A stretch of DNA of 64,000 nucleotides from Myxocyprinus asiaticus (Eukaryota > Chordata > Actinopteri > Cypriniformes > Catostomidae), in contig NC_059362.1 in NCBI RefSeq assembly GCF_019703515.2, positions 22,566,826 through 22,630,825 of the forward strand. Reading direction: 5' to 3'. The notes beneath the pieces were generated by a model. That model was not told where the DNA came from and did no database searches. It saw only the letters and a list, made by a program, of their open reading frames with translations. This document shows positions 22,596-32,661 of the stretch, in pieces. Each line of letters begins with the position of its first letter. The stretch's first letter is position 1. The position numbers were made by a program, and so were the translations under genes.

Positions 22596-24778
22596 TGTGT
22601 GTTACTAAATGGGAAAAAGCTTTTAGTAGACCTAACTACCAGACCTCCCTTGATGCGTTTCCTGTTTTCCTGTTGTGTGGTTGTGCTTTATAAATAACCT
22701 GATAAGACTCTCTCAGTTTCGCACAAACTTTCCTCTAAGCTCTTTTGTTGTTATCAAATTATCAGATAAATATGATACAGATTTGTGACTTATATGTGTA
22801 GTACTAGGATCAAATATTGCTTCTCAACACTTGTACTAGTTCATATCATCTAGAATCCGAATATTCATCAAACAGTGTGTCTATGCCATTCAGCTGTCTG
22901 CAGTCTCAATATTTGGTTTACCTTTGTGTCACAATAACACTCACAACCTATTAAGATTTTTTCACCAATGCCTGCATGCTTACAAAAGTGGTTGTACACC
23001 CAATTCGTATCTGATATCTGATGGCCAGGGGGAAGTGCATGTGACCGCAATACCCCTTCCCTACCTGGACCAATCAGCACTACATTTTGCTTGTCTTCGC
23101 TCACCCTGCATGGTAATCAGTCTGACGGGTGACACAACTATTCACGAAAATGTGAAACCCCTTAAGATATTTAAAAGCAATGACATGCAAAATAATGTCA
23201 AATTTGGTGGCTAAGCACTATGAGAAGTACAACTAAAAGCTAACGGACGACACAAGATGACTAGAGTGCTGTCAGCCTACTCTGTCTTGGCAGGGTATTA
23301 ATGTAAACCTAGTTGGTTATGTCTGAATGTAAATAGGCAGGACAAAAAAATTGGATGTGTCAAAATATAGGATCTGTGTATTAGGCCTTGAAGTGTAAAA
23401 TGTGACCTTGGAGACTCACAGAGTAAAAGAGGGGAGGCTTGAAATGCTCATTACGTGCTCGTTAAAATGGGATAAAGTGGTGGACAGTATGGACATTTGG
23501 GGCCAGGACCAATGGAGTGACACACAAAAGGAGATGATCACTTTTTCAAACTTTTTCAAGTGTGCATTCAAGATCTCACATACACTCAGGCATCTCTCAG
23601 GGGTTCAGGAGGTCAAGGTTAGTGTTGAGGGTCACATATGTGGACTGACCCTGCTCTCTGACAGCTTTGAAGACATGTCATACATCAAGCGGAATCCTTT
23701 TTTCAGACAAGACCCATCTTTTTAGTGTGCTTGTGTTTGAGAGAGAGTTTCTCACAGCATATAGACACCACTCAGGGGCTAAGCCTTATCTTAGTATATA
23801 TACATTACATAAACTCAGGCTTATTCTTTTGAAAAATTATTTTTACGTGGCTCGTTGTTGATATCACAGCAGTTTCCTGGTGAAATAAACACCAGGGGCC
23901 TGATGTAGTAACGATGTGTGCTTGGGAAATTGCATATGTACATTTCAATGCCCATTTTGTGCATATGCATTTATAAAAAAAATTACTTATCGTAAATATG
24001 TGCGCACCATCCGCACACTCTTGACTGTTTGGGAAATGGCGACTCCAACTGGTCAAGTAATGAACTGAAAAGACTGATTATAAATGCTTTTCATTTAATA
24101 ACCCACATATAGAATAAAATGTATGGAGTTATGCACTCGAATCAGAAGTAGCTGTTATGCAGCTGGTTGGATGGCAGGTTCGTGATTGGGTGGGCCAGGC
24201 ACCCCAGTGGAGCCGGGCCTTATGGATGTGCTGCTATTGGAAGACTTTCCAGTGGGCACCATTCGGAGGGAAAGTAGCCCACTTTTACTATCTACTCTTG
24301 TTTCTCGTGCAGTTAACGCGGTAGTTTCACGTGTCTGGATGCCAATATGGTATATGGTAATATGGTAATTTTATGTAGATGAGTTTAATGCATAGTAAAA
24401 ACAGGCATTACAAGCTCCATATATGGTTATTTTGTGGAGACAGGGTGGGGAATAAATCACGTGCTTGAACGCACAATCTTCCACTAAATGGAATTTATAA
24501 AGGGAATTCTGCCCAGGTTCTGGCATACGAATGGTTTTATAAGCCTAAAACGTTTTGTACATTTTGAGAATTAAATCTATGACAATAAACATTCACTATA
24601 ATGCATGAAATGTAAGGCAATGCATTTTAACGTTGCAATACATAATCAACTACATTTACAGTACAAGCTTATTCGAACAAGACCAAGGTGTATGGTAGTG
24701 ACCAAGAGCAACACGAAAGACCAGTATAATTAACACATTATAATTTCTCATCAAAATAAAGTTCTTTAATATACAATA
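22596..24778. other. Stretch without recognisable gene; possible old Harbinger-like MITE
   Basis: No recognisable coding segment. Between about 23888 and 24555 a left word CAGGGGCCTGATGTAGTAAC and a right word GCATACGAATGGTTTTATAA recall the ends of PIF/Harbinger MITEs in fish, but the match is weak and no 3-bp duplication could be fixed. The region is otherwise unremarkable. Confidence 0.35.
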
Positions 24779-24784
24779 CACTGT

Positions 24785-24980
24785 AAAAAGTTTGCTGTAA
24801 AATTATTTGCAGTATGATTATTGAATTTCCATTTACAGTAAAATTACTGTTTTAATTTACAGTATATTTACTGTATTTTCATTTACAGTATATTTACCAT
24901 ATTTTCATTTACAGCATATTTACTGTATTTTCATTTACAGTATTACTGTATTTCCATTTACAGTATAATTACATTTTTTT
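24785..24980. repeat. ~25-bp tandem repeat in left sub-terminal region
   Basis: Units of the form ATTTACAGTATATTTACTGT with ATTTTC linkers repeat about six times, with small variations. Each unit is itself close to a palindrome (ACAGTA...TACTGT). Confidence 0.75.
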
Positions 24981-25333
24981 CATTATATAAAATAAAAATT
25001 TATAATTCATTTAATTTAAATATAATTTAATTAAGATTTCATTTGTAATTTTTTTTACATTTAAATTAAATGTTCTACCTGTAAGAAAATCTAATTGTAG
25101 TACAGCACTGTAAACCATGACCACATTTGTACACATACAAGGAATTTGACCTCAGTTTTTTTTTCATTGCTCTCAATGTGCTTACACAGGAATTTATATT
25201 ATATTTGATCAATAAAATGTATATCAAAGTGGATTGACCCTAACCCTAATATAAATTCTGCGCAATTTGTAGTCACACTGTCATATAACAATTGGTTTTA
25301 TGCTGCTTTTGAATTATTTAATGATGTACAAAC

Positions 25334-25508
25334 CTCTGAATAAACTCCCGTGTACTGGCCACCTCTTCCTGGTACTGCACATTGAATACATAGTAGCAGC
25401 CAAACAGGACAGCTAATGCTGATGAAAAATCCGTTAGCTCTTGCGGCTGGATGATGACTCTGCCCTCCATAGTTAGCATCCATGTTTTTGCTTGGAGAAC
25501 ATAATCTC
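25334..25508 (-). pseudogene. Exon-like segment of an unrecognised fish gene family
   Basis: On the minus strand an acceptor (TTTGTTACAG) at 25509-25510 precedes an open 175-bp segment encoding DYVLQAKTWMLTMEGRVI, IQPQELTDFSSALAVLFGCY, YVFNVQYQEEVASTREFIQR. It ends at a donor (CAGAG then GTTTGT) at 25333. Its phase joins in frame with the upstream exon that ends at 25662. I recall similar segments in uncharacterised zebrafish and carp proteins of unknown function, often near transposons; that is memory, not a search. No stop or frameshift is visible. It could be a captured exon, part of a multi-copy TE-linked gene, or a remnant host gene. Confidence 0.45.
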
Positions 25509-25661
25509 CTGTAACAAACACCATCACAGCAACATTTTAGTGTTGTTACAGGCTATGTTCAGCCAATGCGTAAGAGCTTAAAGCAGGTGTTGTACAGACC
25601 CACCAACTGATCATAATCTCAGCCATAGTATCAATTAATCAAACTATTTTCATAGCCTTAC

Positions 25662-25740
25662 CAAGTACGATCAGCCTTGGGTGCTGGGAACAGAGCTTCT
25701 CACTACATCTGCTGGAGTTGCAGTGACCCAAGTGCAGCAA
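25662..25740 (-). pseudogene. Second exon-like segment of the same gene, 3' end at a GTAAGG donor
   Basis: The minus strand reads CSQHPRLIVL followed by G at the donor CTTG|GTAAGG. With the intron removed, the codon is completed by GA of the next exon to give LIVLGDYVLQAK. The 5' limit is uncertain: a possible acceptor (CTCCAG) lies near 25709, or the exon may extend further. The in-frame join across a GT...AG intron is the main evidence that these segments belong to one gene. Confidence 0.4.
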
Positions 25741-26329
25741 TTAACAAAAAGTAGGAAGAAATTAATTAAATATATAGAGAACATACTTGTGTCTTTCTTT
25801 ACAATACTTCCTAATAGGCTCTTCTATAAAGGTTATTCTTATATGTCACTATGTGTTATATCTTGTGATACAACCCCTTGACCAGCTCAAGTATGTCTGC
25901 CTATCTTGCAATTTACAGTTAAATTCTATAACAGGCTTATTACCTGTAAAAGTTTGATTTTGGAATGATGAAAATAAAATGGACCCTCAAATGCATGACA
26001 CATGTATACAAAAACAGGAATAGTCTTTGAAATGTCTGAAAACTGCAAGGACGAGTCGGCAAACCACAGCCAAACCTAGAATTAGCCAGGTTCCTATGTA
26101 TTTTGATATGGTGGTAAAACCTGGATAAATTACATTGTTTGCACACAAATCGCGCGGTCATATTGACAGTAACCACTAACTAGTTGCTCAATAAATATCA
26201 ACTACGAAACATAATGTTATGAGAGGCTGCTGATTTTAAGGCAACGTTTTAATATTAAAGTCAAATAAAATTGGTTTAATCACCAGTTTCTTTATCTTAT
26301 GTTTATCTGCTTAACTTACCGTTATGATG

Positions 26330-26390
26330 GCAAACACCAGAAAAGACAAAAGACACGATCCAGACCACAACCTTGAAAATAAAAAAAGAT
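26330..26390 (-). pseudogene. Possible leader exon with strong GTAAGT donor
   Basis: The minus strand has a hydrophobic-coding stretch (LWSGSCLLSFLVFAIIT in one frame) ending at ATAACG|GTAAGT. A diverged duplicate of the same stretch lies at about 26640-26700. A start codon and link to the exons at 25.3-25.7 kb are not established, so this is weak. Confidence 0.2.
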
Positions 26391-27216
26391 GCACTTGAAA
26401 ATACTGTCTCATAAAAAATAAAAATAAAAATAATAAACTCCGCTTTAACATCGGTGTTGCCTAACACTCTTTAGTATTTCACATTAGCTTGCTATTAACG
26501 TTAAGTTAAACATTCCTCCTGATTAGCTAATGTTAAAGCGGCAGAGGAACACACAAAAGTTGTGTTTCTCTGTTTAACTAATGTTATCTTCAGCTATTTT
26601 TTTTTTTATATTAACTTATTCACCAGTTGATAATATCACCGTTATGACGGCAATAACCAACAACTCCCAGCCAACAGCCAGAAAAACGGGTGCCAAAAGA
26701 CAAAAAGATACTGTTATATAAACTCAGCATTTGCATAAGTCTCTTTGCTCCAGTGACGCACGTTAGTATGCTGTTAACATTACAAGTCAATACATTTGAA
26801 AATGTCTCAGTTTTATATAATAAAATATATAAAATATAATAATACAAACAATATACTAATCTTTTCGTTGAATCACCATTGTAAAATTTCATTCTCAGTT
26901 GTCCTTTATCTGCCACTTTCACCAAACAGTACAAAAAAAAAAAAAAACATTTGAAAAGAAATCTCCCTTGCCATTGGTCAGATTTTTGTGGGCAGGTTCA
27001 CTACTGTAAATGGATTTACAGTACAGAAGAATTACTGTAGAATTACAATAGTGACCATATATTTTCCCATAATCCTTTGCTATTTACAGTAATGTACTAT
27101 ATACACATTTTACAGTATCTTGCTGTATGTTTTACAGTAAAATACCATTAAAATTAAAAAAATCAGTTACAGTGTAGAAATGCTAAAATTTTAAATAATA
27201 GGATTTGAGCATTTAC

Positions 27217-28805
27217 CTTTCTCTAAAAAAAAAAAAAAAAAAAAAAAAGATAAACAAATAAGATTTCAAAAATATTGAGGTTCATTCAGGCTGATCAGGT
27301 GCATAACAAGCAATAGAACTGAACAGAACCTGTCCTGAAAAAAATCATTTGTTTGTCATCATTATTATAATCACATTTTAACTTTGTAAAAATACAAAAA
27401 ATCTACATTCTATTAATTAATATTATATCATGAAATGGTATTTATTATAATGATATGATTTATCACTCTTCTGGATAAGTGTTCAAGATTAAAAGTTTTT
27501 GAATCAGAGCAAATCAGCCACCTTCCCTCTGAACACCCTGCACTTTCTTTCTCTCTCTCTGCATCTCTTCTTTATCTGTTTCCTAGATGTCTGTGTTCCT
27601 CTCTTTATTCTGCATTTTTTTCTCTTATTCCACTTGTACACATTCCTGATAAGTTTCCCTTTTATCTCTTATAGTCTTATCCTCTCTCACAACTTTTTCA
27701 ACAATGTCTTATTCCTCACCTTCTGTTACCTTATTTCCTCCCTTGCTAAAGGAAGAAAAATATGTGTTATTTTATTTGCAGCGTGTAAGTGTGTGTGCGC
27801 ATGTTTTACGTAATATTGCTGAGGGAACATGTTTCTGTCTGTCAGAGTTGTCTCAAGGGACGCATCCAAAATGTCACTCGCTCCCCTCACTGTTCCCTTC
27901 AGTGTCTCTTCAGTATCCTTCAGTCACTGACATTTACACTACACACTAGAGCCTTTTCCACACCTCACATGGGACACACACAGAGAAAAAAGGGAGAAGG
28001 TGAGGACTGAGGAGATGGAATCAGGTAAAAGAAACAAACATCAGAGAATAAAAGATGCTTCCAGAAAAGCAGGCAGCAGAGGAGAGGAAACCCAAATAAA
28101 GAAAACACACATTCAACTGATCAAGAAAGAAGTAAAACCAGGAAGGAAAGAAAAATGTACGTAGGGGCAGAGAAAGAGGAGTTATAGAAAAACATCCCTC
28201 CTTCCCCAGGGACTCTCACTCTCTCTATTTGAGTCATCCATCTGACTGAGACAAGAGTCCACTACAAACATCACAACAAAAATAGTACAATTTATGCTGC
28301 GCCATCATCCTAAGGAACATACATAAAAAACTAAACTGTGCCTTTGTGAGTAACTGAGAAAACATATAAAGAGTTTAAAAGACTGTTAAAAGAAGCCATT
28401 TAGATTGTGCACATACAATACGCTGATATCCTTGGATGAAGCCTAGTTACATAACTATTTTTACAGATCTAATGAACAGTCACACTAATTAAATAAAAAA
28501 CACTGTCTTAGATCAGTTACACTACACCCCCACTCATATATACATACTTGATGAGCAAGTTCTCTATAAGCAGATCTTATATGATCTATATGGTAGCTGG
28601 AAGGTCAAAGCCTGAGGCTGTGCTTATTATTCTGCTTTAGGCAATCATGCCTATCAGTCCCAAAGGCTCCTTTAACATAGGCATGTATTTAAAAGACCAA
28701 CACAGAAAGCACGATAGAGGAAGAAATAGAAAAGATGAGCAGCGACTTCTCAGTATGAAACATGGTCTAATGTTGTGAAAGTACTATAACTATTAGAAAA
28801 GCGAG
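27217..28805. other. Stretch without recognisable gene
   Basis: Begins with a poly(A) run (about 27224-27248). The open frames at 27499-28010 are pyrimidine-rich and low in complexity, with no recognisable domain. Nothing else can be named. Confidence 0.5.
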
Positions 28806-29350
28806 TAGGACACTTCAAATGCAGCCTTCGAATGCAACCTTCTTTCACGAGAATTCAGAGGATGCATGAGGTGTATCCTTAGTGGGCACTCACAACCCAC
28901 AATTCTTTGCTTCAATGGAAATGTCTAAAAAAATGATGCCAATATGCCTGTAAATATGATGTTCAAGGAATATTAATTCCCAAGTTGAAGTACCTCAGTA
29001 GATGGGTGCAGAGTATATAATATGTATAATTATATTAATATATAATTAAAATAATGTATTAGACTAAAAGTACGCTAAAAGTAAAATCTATTTTCTTTTC
29101 TCTTTACATAACTCTCCTAAAATGTAACTCATGCATTCCCTTCCAGAGGGACTTTGTTCCCTTCTCACTCAAAGCGCTCGCGCTTGTTAAAGAGTGGCGT
29201 GGTGTCATAGCAACCATGTTACGTTCCATTTCCGTTTATCCTACAAAGGCCGTCTTGTTTAAATGAGGCTTGTTTAAAGAAGGACACTCGGTATACTGCA
29301 GCCTTCAAAGGACGCGTCCTACCTAGCACGCAGCCTTCGAAACGAGACAC
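28806..29350 (-). mobile_element. Non-autonomous DNA transposon-like repeat family G, copy 1
   Basis: The complement of 28806-28926 (AAGAATTGTGGGTTGTGAG, AAGGATACACCTCATGCATC, AAAGAAGGTTGCATTCGAAG, TTTGAAGTGTCCT) matches 53465-53580 word by word. The other end (29270-29345: GCAGCCTTCAAAGGACGCG, GCAGCCTTCGAAACGAG) matches the complement of 52868-52925. Both copies therefore have the same two ends around different interiors. No transposase is present. The GAAGGCTGC-rich ends suggest a hAT-type family, but that is unproven. Confidence 0.55.
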
Positions 29351-30795
29351 AGCCAATGTGTGCAATTGTTTGTGTGTTTGTACATCTTTATCGATTTGGT
29401 GAGATAAAAATATGAAAAACAAAATCTATACAGTCTCTAATGGACTGAACAGTATATGAGAGTGTACTGCAGACAGCTTTGCATTGTTTGGTTAAATATT
29501 CAACTAAGGCTCCTTGTGTTATGCTAATAATAGCATGCTAGCTTCCTCCATATGCGTCAAAGTTATACTCATTATAGTTATAGCCTTCTGTTATTTATCT
29601 TTATCAATTATGTTAAAGCAGCTTAGTCCTCCATTTCAAATTTGCACTTCCCTTGATAAGGAAGTGCGGGAGAGTGAGAGAGATAATGACATGTTGCTTA
29701 GTCATCATTAAACCTCTTGTAGCCATATTGGTTATAATGATGAACTGGGAAGTGGGAAGCAAATGGAAATAGTTGGTATCTGGCTTCCAACATGTCTGAT
29801 TAATAGTACAAGGCATGTACTATATTAGACCTAATACAACTATTCCCAGCTGTCTAGCATACAAGTACAAATTAATTTAGCATTAGGTAATCTACCCTTA
29901 CAAAAATGAAAGACCTGACTGGGAAGGTAAGTCTCAAACACTTACAATACATAGACCTGTGTCTCTCAGTGTAATCATAAACATATGCTGGAACATGTTT
30001 GTGTGTGTCTATCAGCTTTACAAATAGGGTTGCAACTTTTAGCATGTAAAAATATGGTAGAACATGGAGCAAAAAACATTGTAATACCATGACACTTTAC
30101 ATGTTTTCATGTAGGTACTATTTTGATACTCTTTTGATTGTAAAATTTCTTTACCTACAGTACAGAGTCGTTCACAAGATGCACACACAGGTGTTGAAGA
30201 CCTTCTTCATTGCTGACAAATGATAGAATTCATGTGCATGGTTTGTTTCAACAGACAGTAGGTAAATATCCACTTAATTGAGCACTCTTTTTGTTCTTTG
30301 TGTTCTAAAGTGTCCCATTACTGTTTTACTGAGTAATCACCACTCCAAATGATTCAGAGCATCAGTAAACTGGCCGAATGATTCGGACTGAATAGCGAAC
30401 CGATATAGAGCCATTTGGCCAATTCATTTAAAAGAACTGATTCAAAGAATGCTTCATTTTCAAATCACATTTCAGTAGTTCTGTTTCTAAACAATCGACG
30501 GAAAATACCAGACAAATGACTTGACTGATTACATATTGGGCAAATTCCAGTCATAAGAAATTATCCCTATGCCCTAATCACTCTGAAGGACAGCTCTTGA
30601 TGTAGGCACTCTGAAGGATGCGTGGTAATACTGTATGAATGTACCCTTCACTTATAGTCTTGTGTAAGGGCCCTTTTTTGAAATAAATAAATAATTCTTA
30701 CCTTTGTTTGGAACAACTCTTCGAGTGGCATCCCCTTCCCACAGAAATGCAGTTTGGAAAATGCCCATTGTCAGAGAAATGTAAAGTTAGCTTTT
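29351..30795. other. Stretch without recognisable gene
   Basis: No recognisable coding sequence. Repeated GATTC words at 30330-30440 may be a decayed repeat. The sequence directly before 30796 shows no target duplication with 35981 onward, as expected for DIRS insertion. Confidence 0.5.
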
Positions 30796-30998
30796 GTTCC
30801 CTATCTGTCACTCACTCGACGTTGTGTCGATGTAGTGACACTAGGGGTCACTCTTGGGAGACCGAGACACCTCTGGTCTTTGATAAAAGGCCAATGAAAA
30901 TTGGCGAGTGATATTTGCATGCCACTCCCCCGGACATACGGGTATAAAAGGAGCCGGTATGCAACCACTCATTCAGATTTTCTCTTCGGAGCCGAACG
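30796..30998 (+). repeat. DIRS D3 left inverted terminal repeat
   Basis: Bases from about 30827 (TCGATGTAGTGACACTAGGG) to 30997 (GGAGCCGA) are the reverse complement of about 35752-35926, with few differences. The first 30 bases (GTTCCCTATCTGTCACTCAC) are not in the right repeat but are complemented in the internal complementary region. Confidence 0.9.
30913..30950 (+). promoter_or_regulatory. Octamer ATTTGCAT and TATA box in DIRS terminal repeat
   Basis: A perfect octamer (30913-30920) lies 22 bases before TATAAAAG (30943-30950). The octamer is the binding site of POU-domain factors such as Oct-1. The same pair appears inverted in the right repeat of D3 (35832-35839 and 35802-35809). The octamer is kept in D4 (42820-42827) and D5 (49760-49767), while their TATA boxes have changed. 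Likely the element's own promoter; transcription would start about 30 bases downstream. Confidence 0.65.
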
Positions 30999-31289
30999 GT
31001 CATGCTCACTGAGCTGAATACTACTGTTCATTCACCTCTGCTGGATCTGATGGCGCATTTCAACGGCTTCTCCCCCCTCTGCACTGGTGCACTGCAGAGA
31101 ATGCCCCTGGGTGCTTTGGCAGAAATAAAAGAGTATATTTCTCTAAAAGAGTATATTTCTCTAAAAGAGTGGCACACACGGAACGTCTTTTTAAAGGCAC
31201 GTCTTTCTAAAGATGCTTTTCCGATTGTGTGTTATTCCTGGTTGCGCTCGTTATCTCTCGCCTTCTGACGGTCACGATCACTGTCTTTC

Positions 31290-32650
31290 GTGTCTGGGCA
31301 CTGCTCATGCGGAGACAGCGTTCGTGGATGGTCATGTTCTCATTGCGAGAATATGTCCATGGCAACGTTGCGGTCGCGGCTCACCTTCGTAAGAAAGCAA
31401 GCCACCCCAGAGGCTCCCCGCCTCGGCCCTTTTACCCACGGGTATGAGGCCAGCGCGGCTAGCACTGGGGGCGATTTGGGGACCCCAATGGGACCGCCTC
31501 CGCCGGGTATCCCCCGCGGACCTCCCATTCCCCAGCACACTCGTCTGCCCCGATTGGGCTTCCGGATGAGTACGGCGGCTCGTCTCGTGGCGAGTTCAAC
31601 CTCTTATTCGGAGCCCGTGAAAGTGATGAGCTCTCGAGCGCAGCATCGGAGAGCGGGCTCGTCCAGTCGGAAGCCTCAGCTGGGCTCCTCCCTTCGGGGA
31701 CGATTGCCCAGTCACAGGCTGACGCGGAGATGACGACATGCTTTCATGGGCAGCCGCGAGCGTCGGCTAGGTTGGAACTCACTGCTCTTCCCTGAACCCT
31801 CGCTGCTCGGTGATTGGTTCCTGGGCTCGTGGCGCCGCTCAAAGCCACGCCCCACCCCCGTTCCGTTCCTTTACTGCCCGGTCCCGATCTTTTCAGCTTC
31901 CCCGCCCTCACTACCCTCGATGGTGGGGCGGCCAAGGGCTATTCGGCAATCCCCCGGTGGATAAAGGCGCTCGCGGTGCACCTATGCCCGCAGAGTGCCA
32001 CCACCTGGTGCGGGTGCCCAAAGCCCCTGTCCAAGGCCTGTAGGTTTACGTCGTCTCTGACGACCAAGGTCTACGGTGCCGCTGGACAAGCCGCCTCCGC
32101 CCTGTACGCCATGGCTCTCCTACAAGTCCGCCAAGGTGCCAAAGGATCTGCACGAGGGTAGTTCCGCCCCGGGATTGATGCAGGAACTGCGCTCGGCGAC
32201 CGACCTCCCTCTCCGAGTGACAGAGGTCACGGCGCGGTCTCTCGGGTGGACAATGGCCACACTAGTGGTCCAGGAGCACCACCTTTGGCTCAACCTGGTC
32301 GAGATGGGTGAGGCCGACAAGACACAATTTCTTGCTGACCCCATTTCCCAGGCGGGCCTATTCGGCGACACCATCGAGGACACCCAGCAGCTTTCGATGG
32401 TGGAGCAGTAGATGGATGGCTCAAGATCCCGCACCCCGTCTACTCATCGCCAAGGGCATCCTCCTGCAGTGACTGCACAGGCTCCGCCGCAGCCCGCCCC
32501 TTCGGCCCGGCCCCGGCATGGAGCCCACCGCAGGAAGCAGACGCCACCCGTCTCGTGGCCGCCCAGAACCCGTGAAAGGCTTCAAAGCGCCCTTGGGACA
32601 GGCGACCCAGGGACGATGAAACCCGCTCCTCTGGAGCTGGTAAGCAGATC
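31290..32650 (+). pseudogene. gag-like ORF1 of DIRS copy D3, frameshifted
   Basis: The reading frame is broken into consecutive pieces. 31290-31733 has MATLRSRLTFVRKQATP and GDLGTPMGPPPPG. 31814-32161 has LDGGAAKGYSAIP, LAVHLCPQSATTW and GAAGQAASALYAMALLQV. 32076-32411 has LHEGSSAPGLMQELRSAT, VVQEHHLWLNLVEMGEADKT and GLFGDTIEDTQQLS. 32412-32600 has a proline- and arginine-rich tail. This is the DIRS Gag-like protein, expected to bind the element RNA. At least three frameshifts are needed to join the pieces, so no full-length product can be made. D1 and D5 carry the same protein in different broken forms. Confidence 0.8.
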
Positions 32651-32661
32651 TCTCCATCTTT

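Larger units (their letters stand above)
24779..27175. mobile_element. TA-flanked inverted-repeat element carrying gene-like exons
   Basis: CACTGTAAAAAG at 24779 and TTACAGTG at 27175 are inverted ends, both flanked by TA. Both sub-terminal regions (24779-24980 and about 27000-27175) are packed with TTTACAGTA and its complement TACTGTAAA, so the arms can pair over a long distance. The 2.4-kb interior is not a transposase but holds minus-strand exon-like segments with consensus splice sites (25334-25508 and a piece ending at 25662). The absence of a transposase suggests a non-autonomous element. The TA flanks argue for a Tc1/mariner-type mechanism, but a 2-bp duplication can arise by chance, so the superfamily is left open. 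Confidence 0.55.

Noticed and set aside
24779..27175. Assignment as a CACTA (EnSpm) transposon because of CACTG...CAGTG ends
   Set aside because: The flanking triplets (ATA and TAG) do not match as a 3-bp duplication; TA on both sides fits better, so the superfamily is left open.
27499..28010. Plus-strand frames rich in F, L, S and H
   Set aside because: Low-complexity pyrimidine-rich DNA with no domain or splice context.
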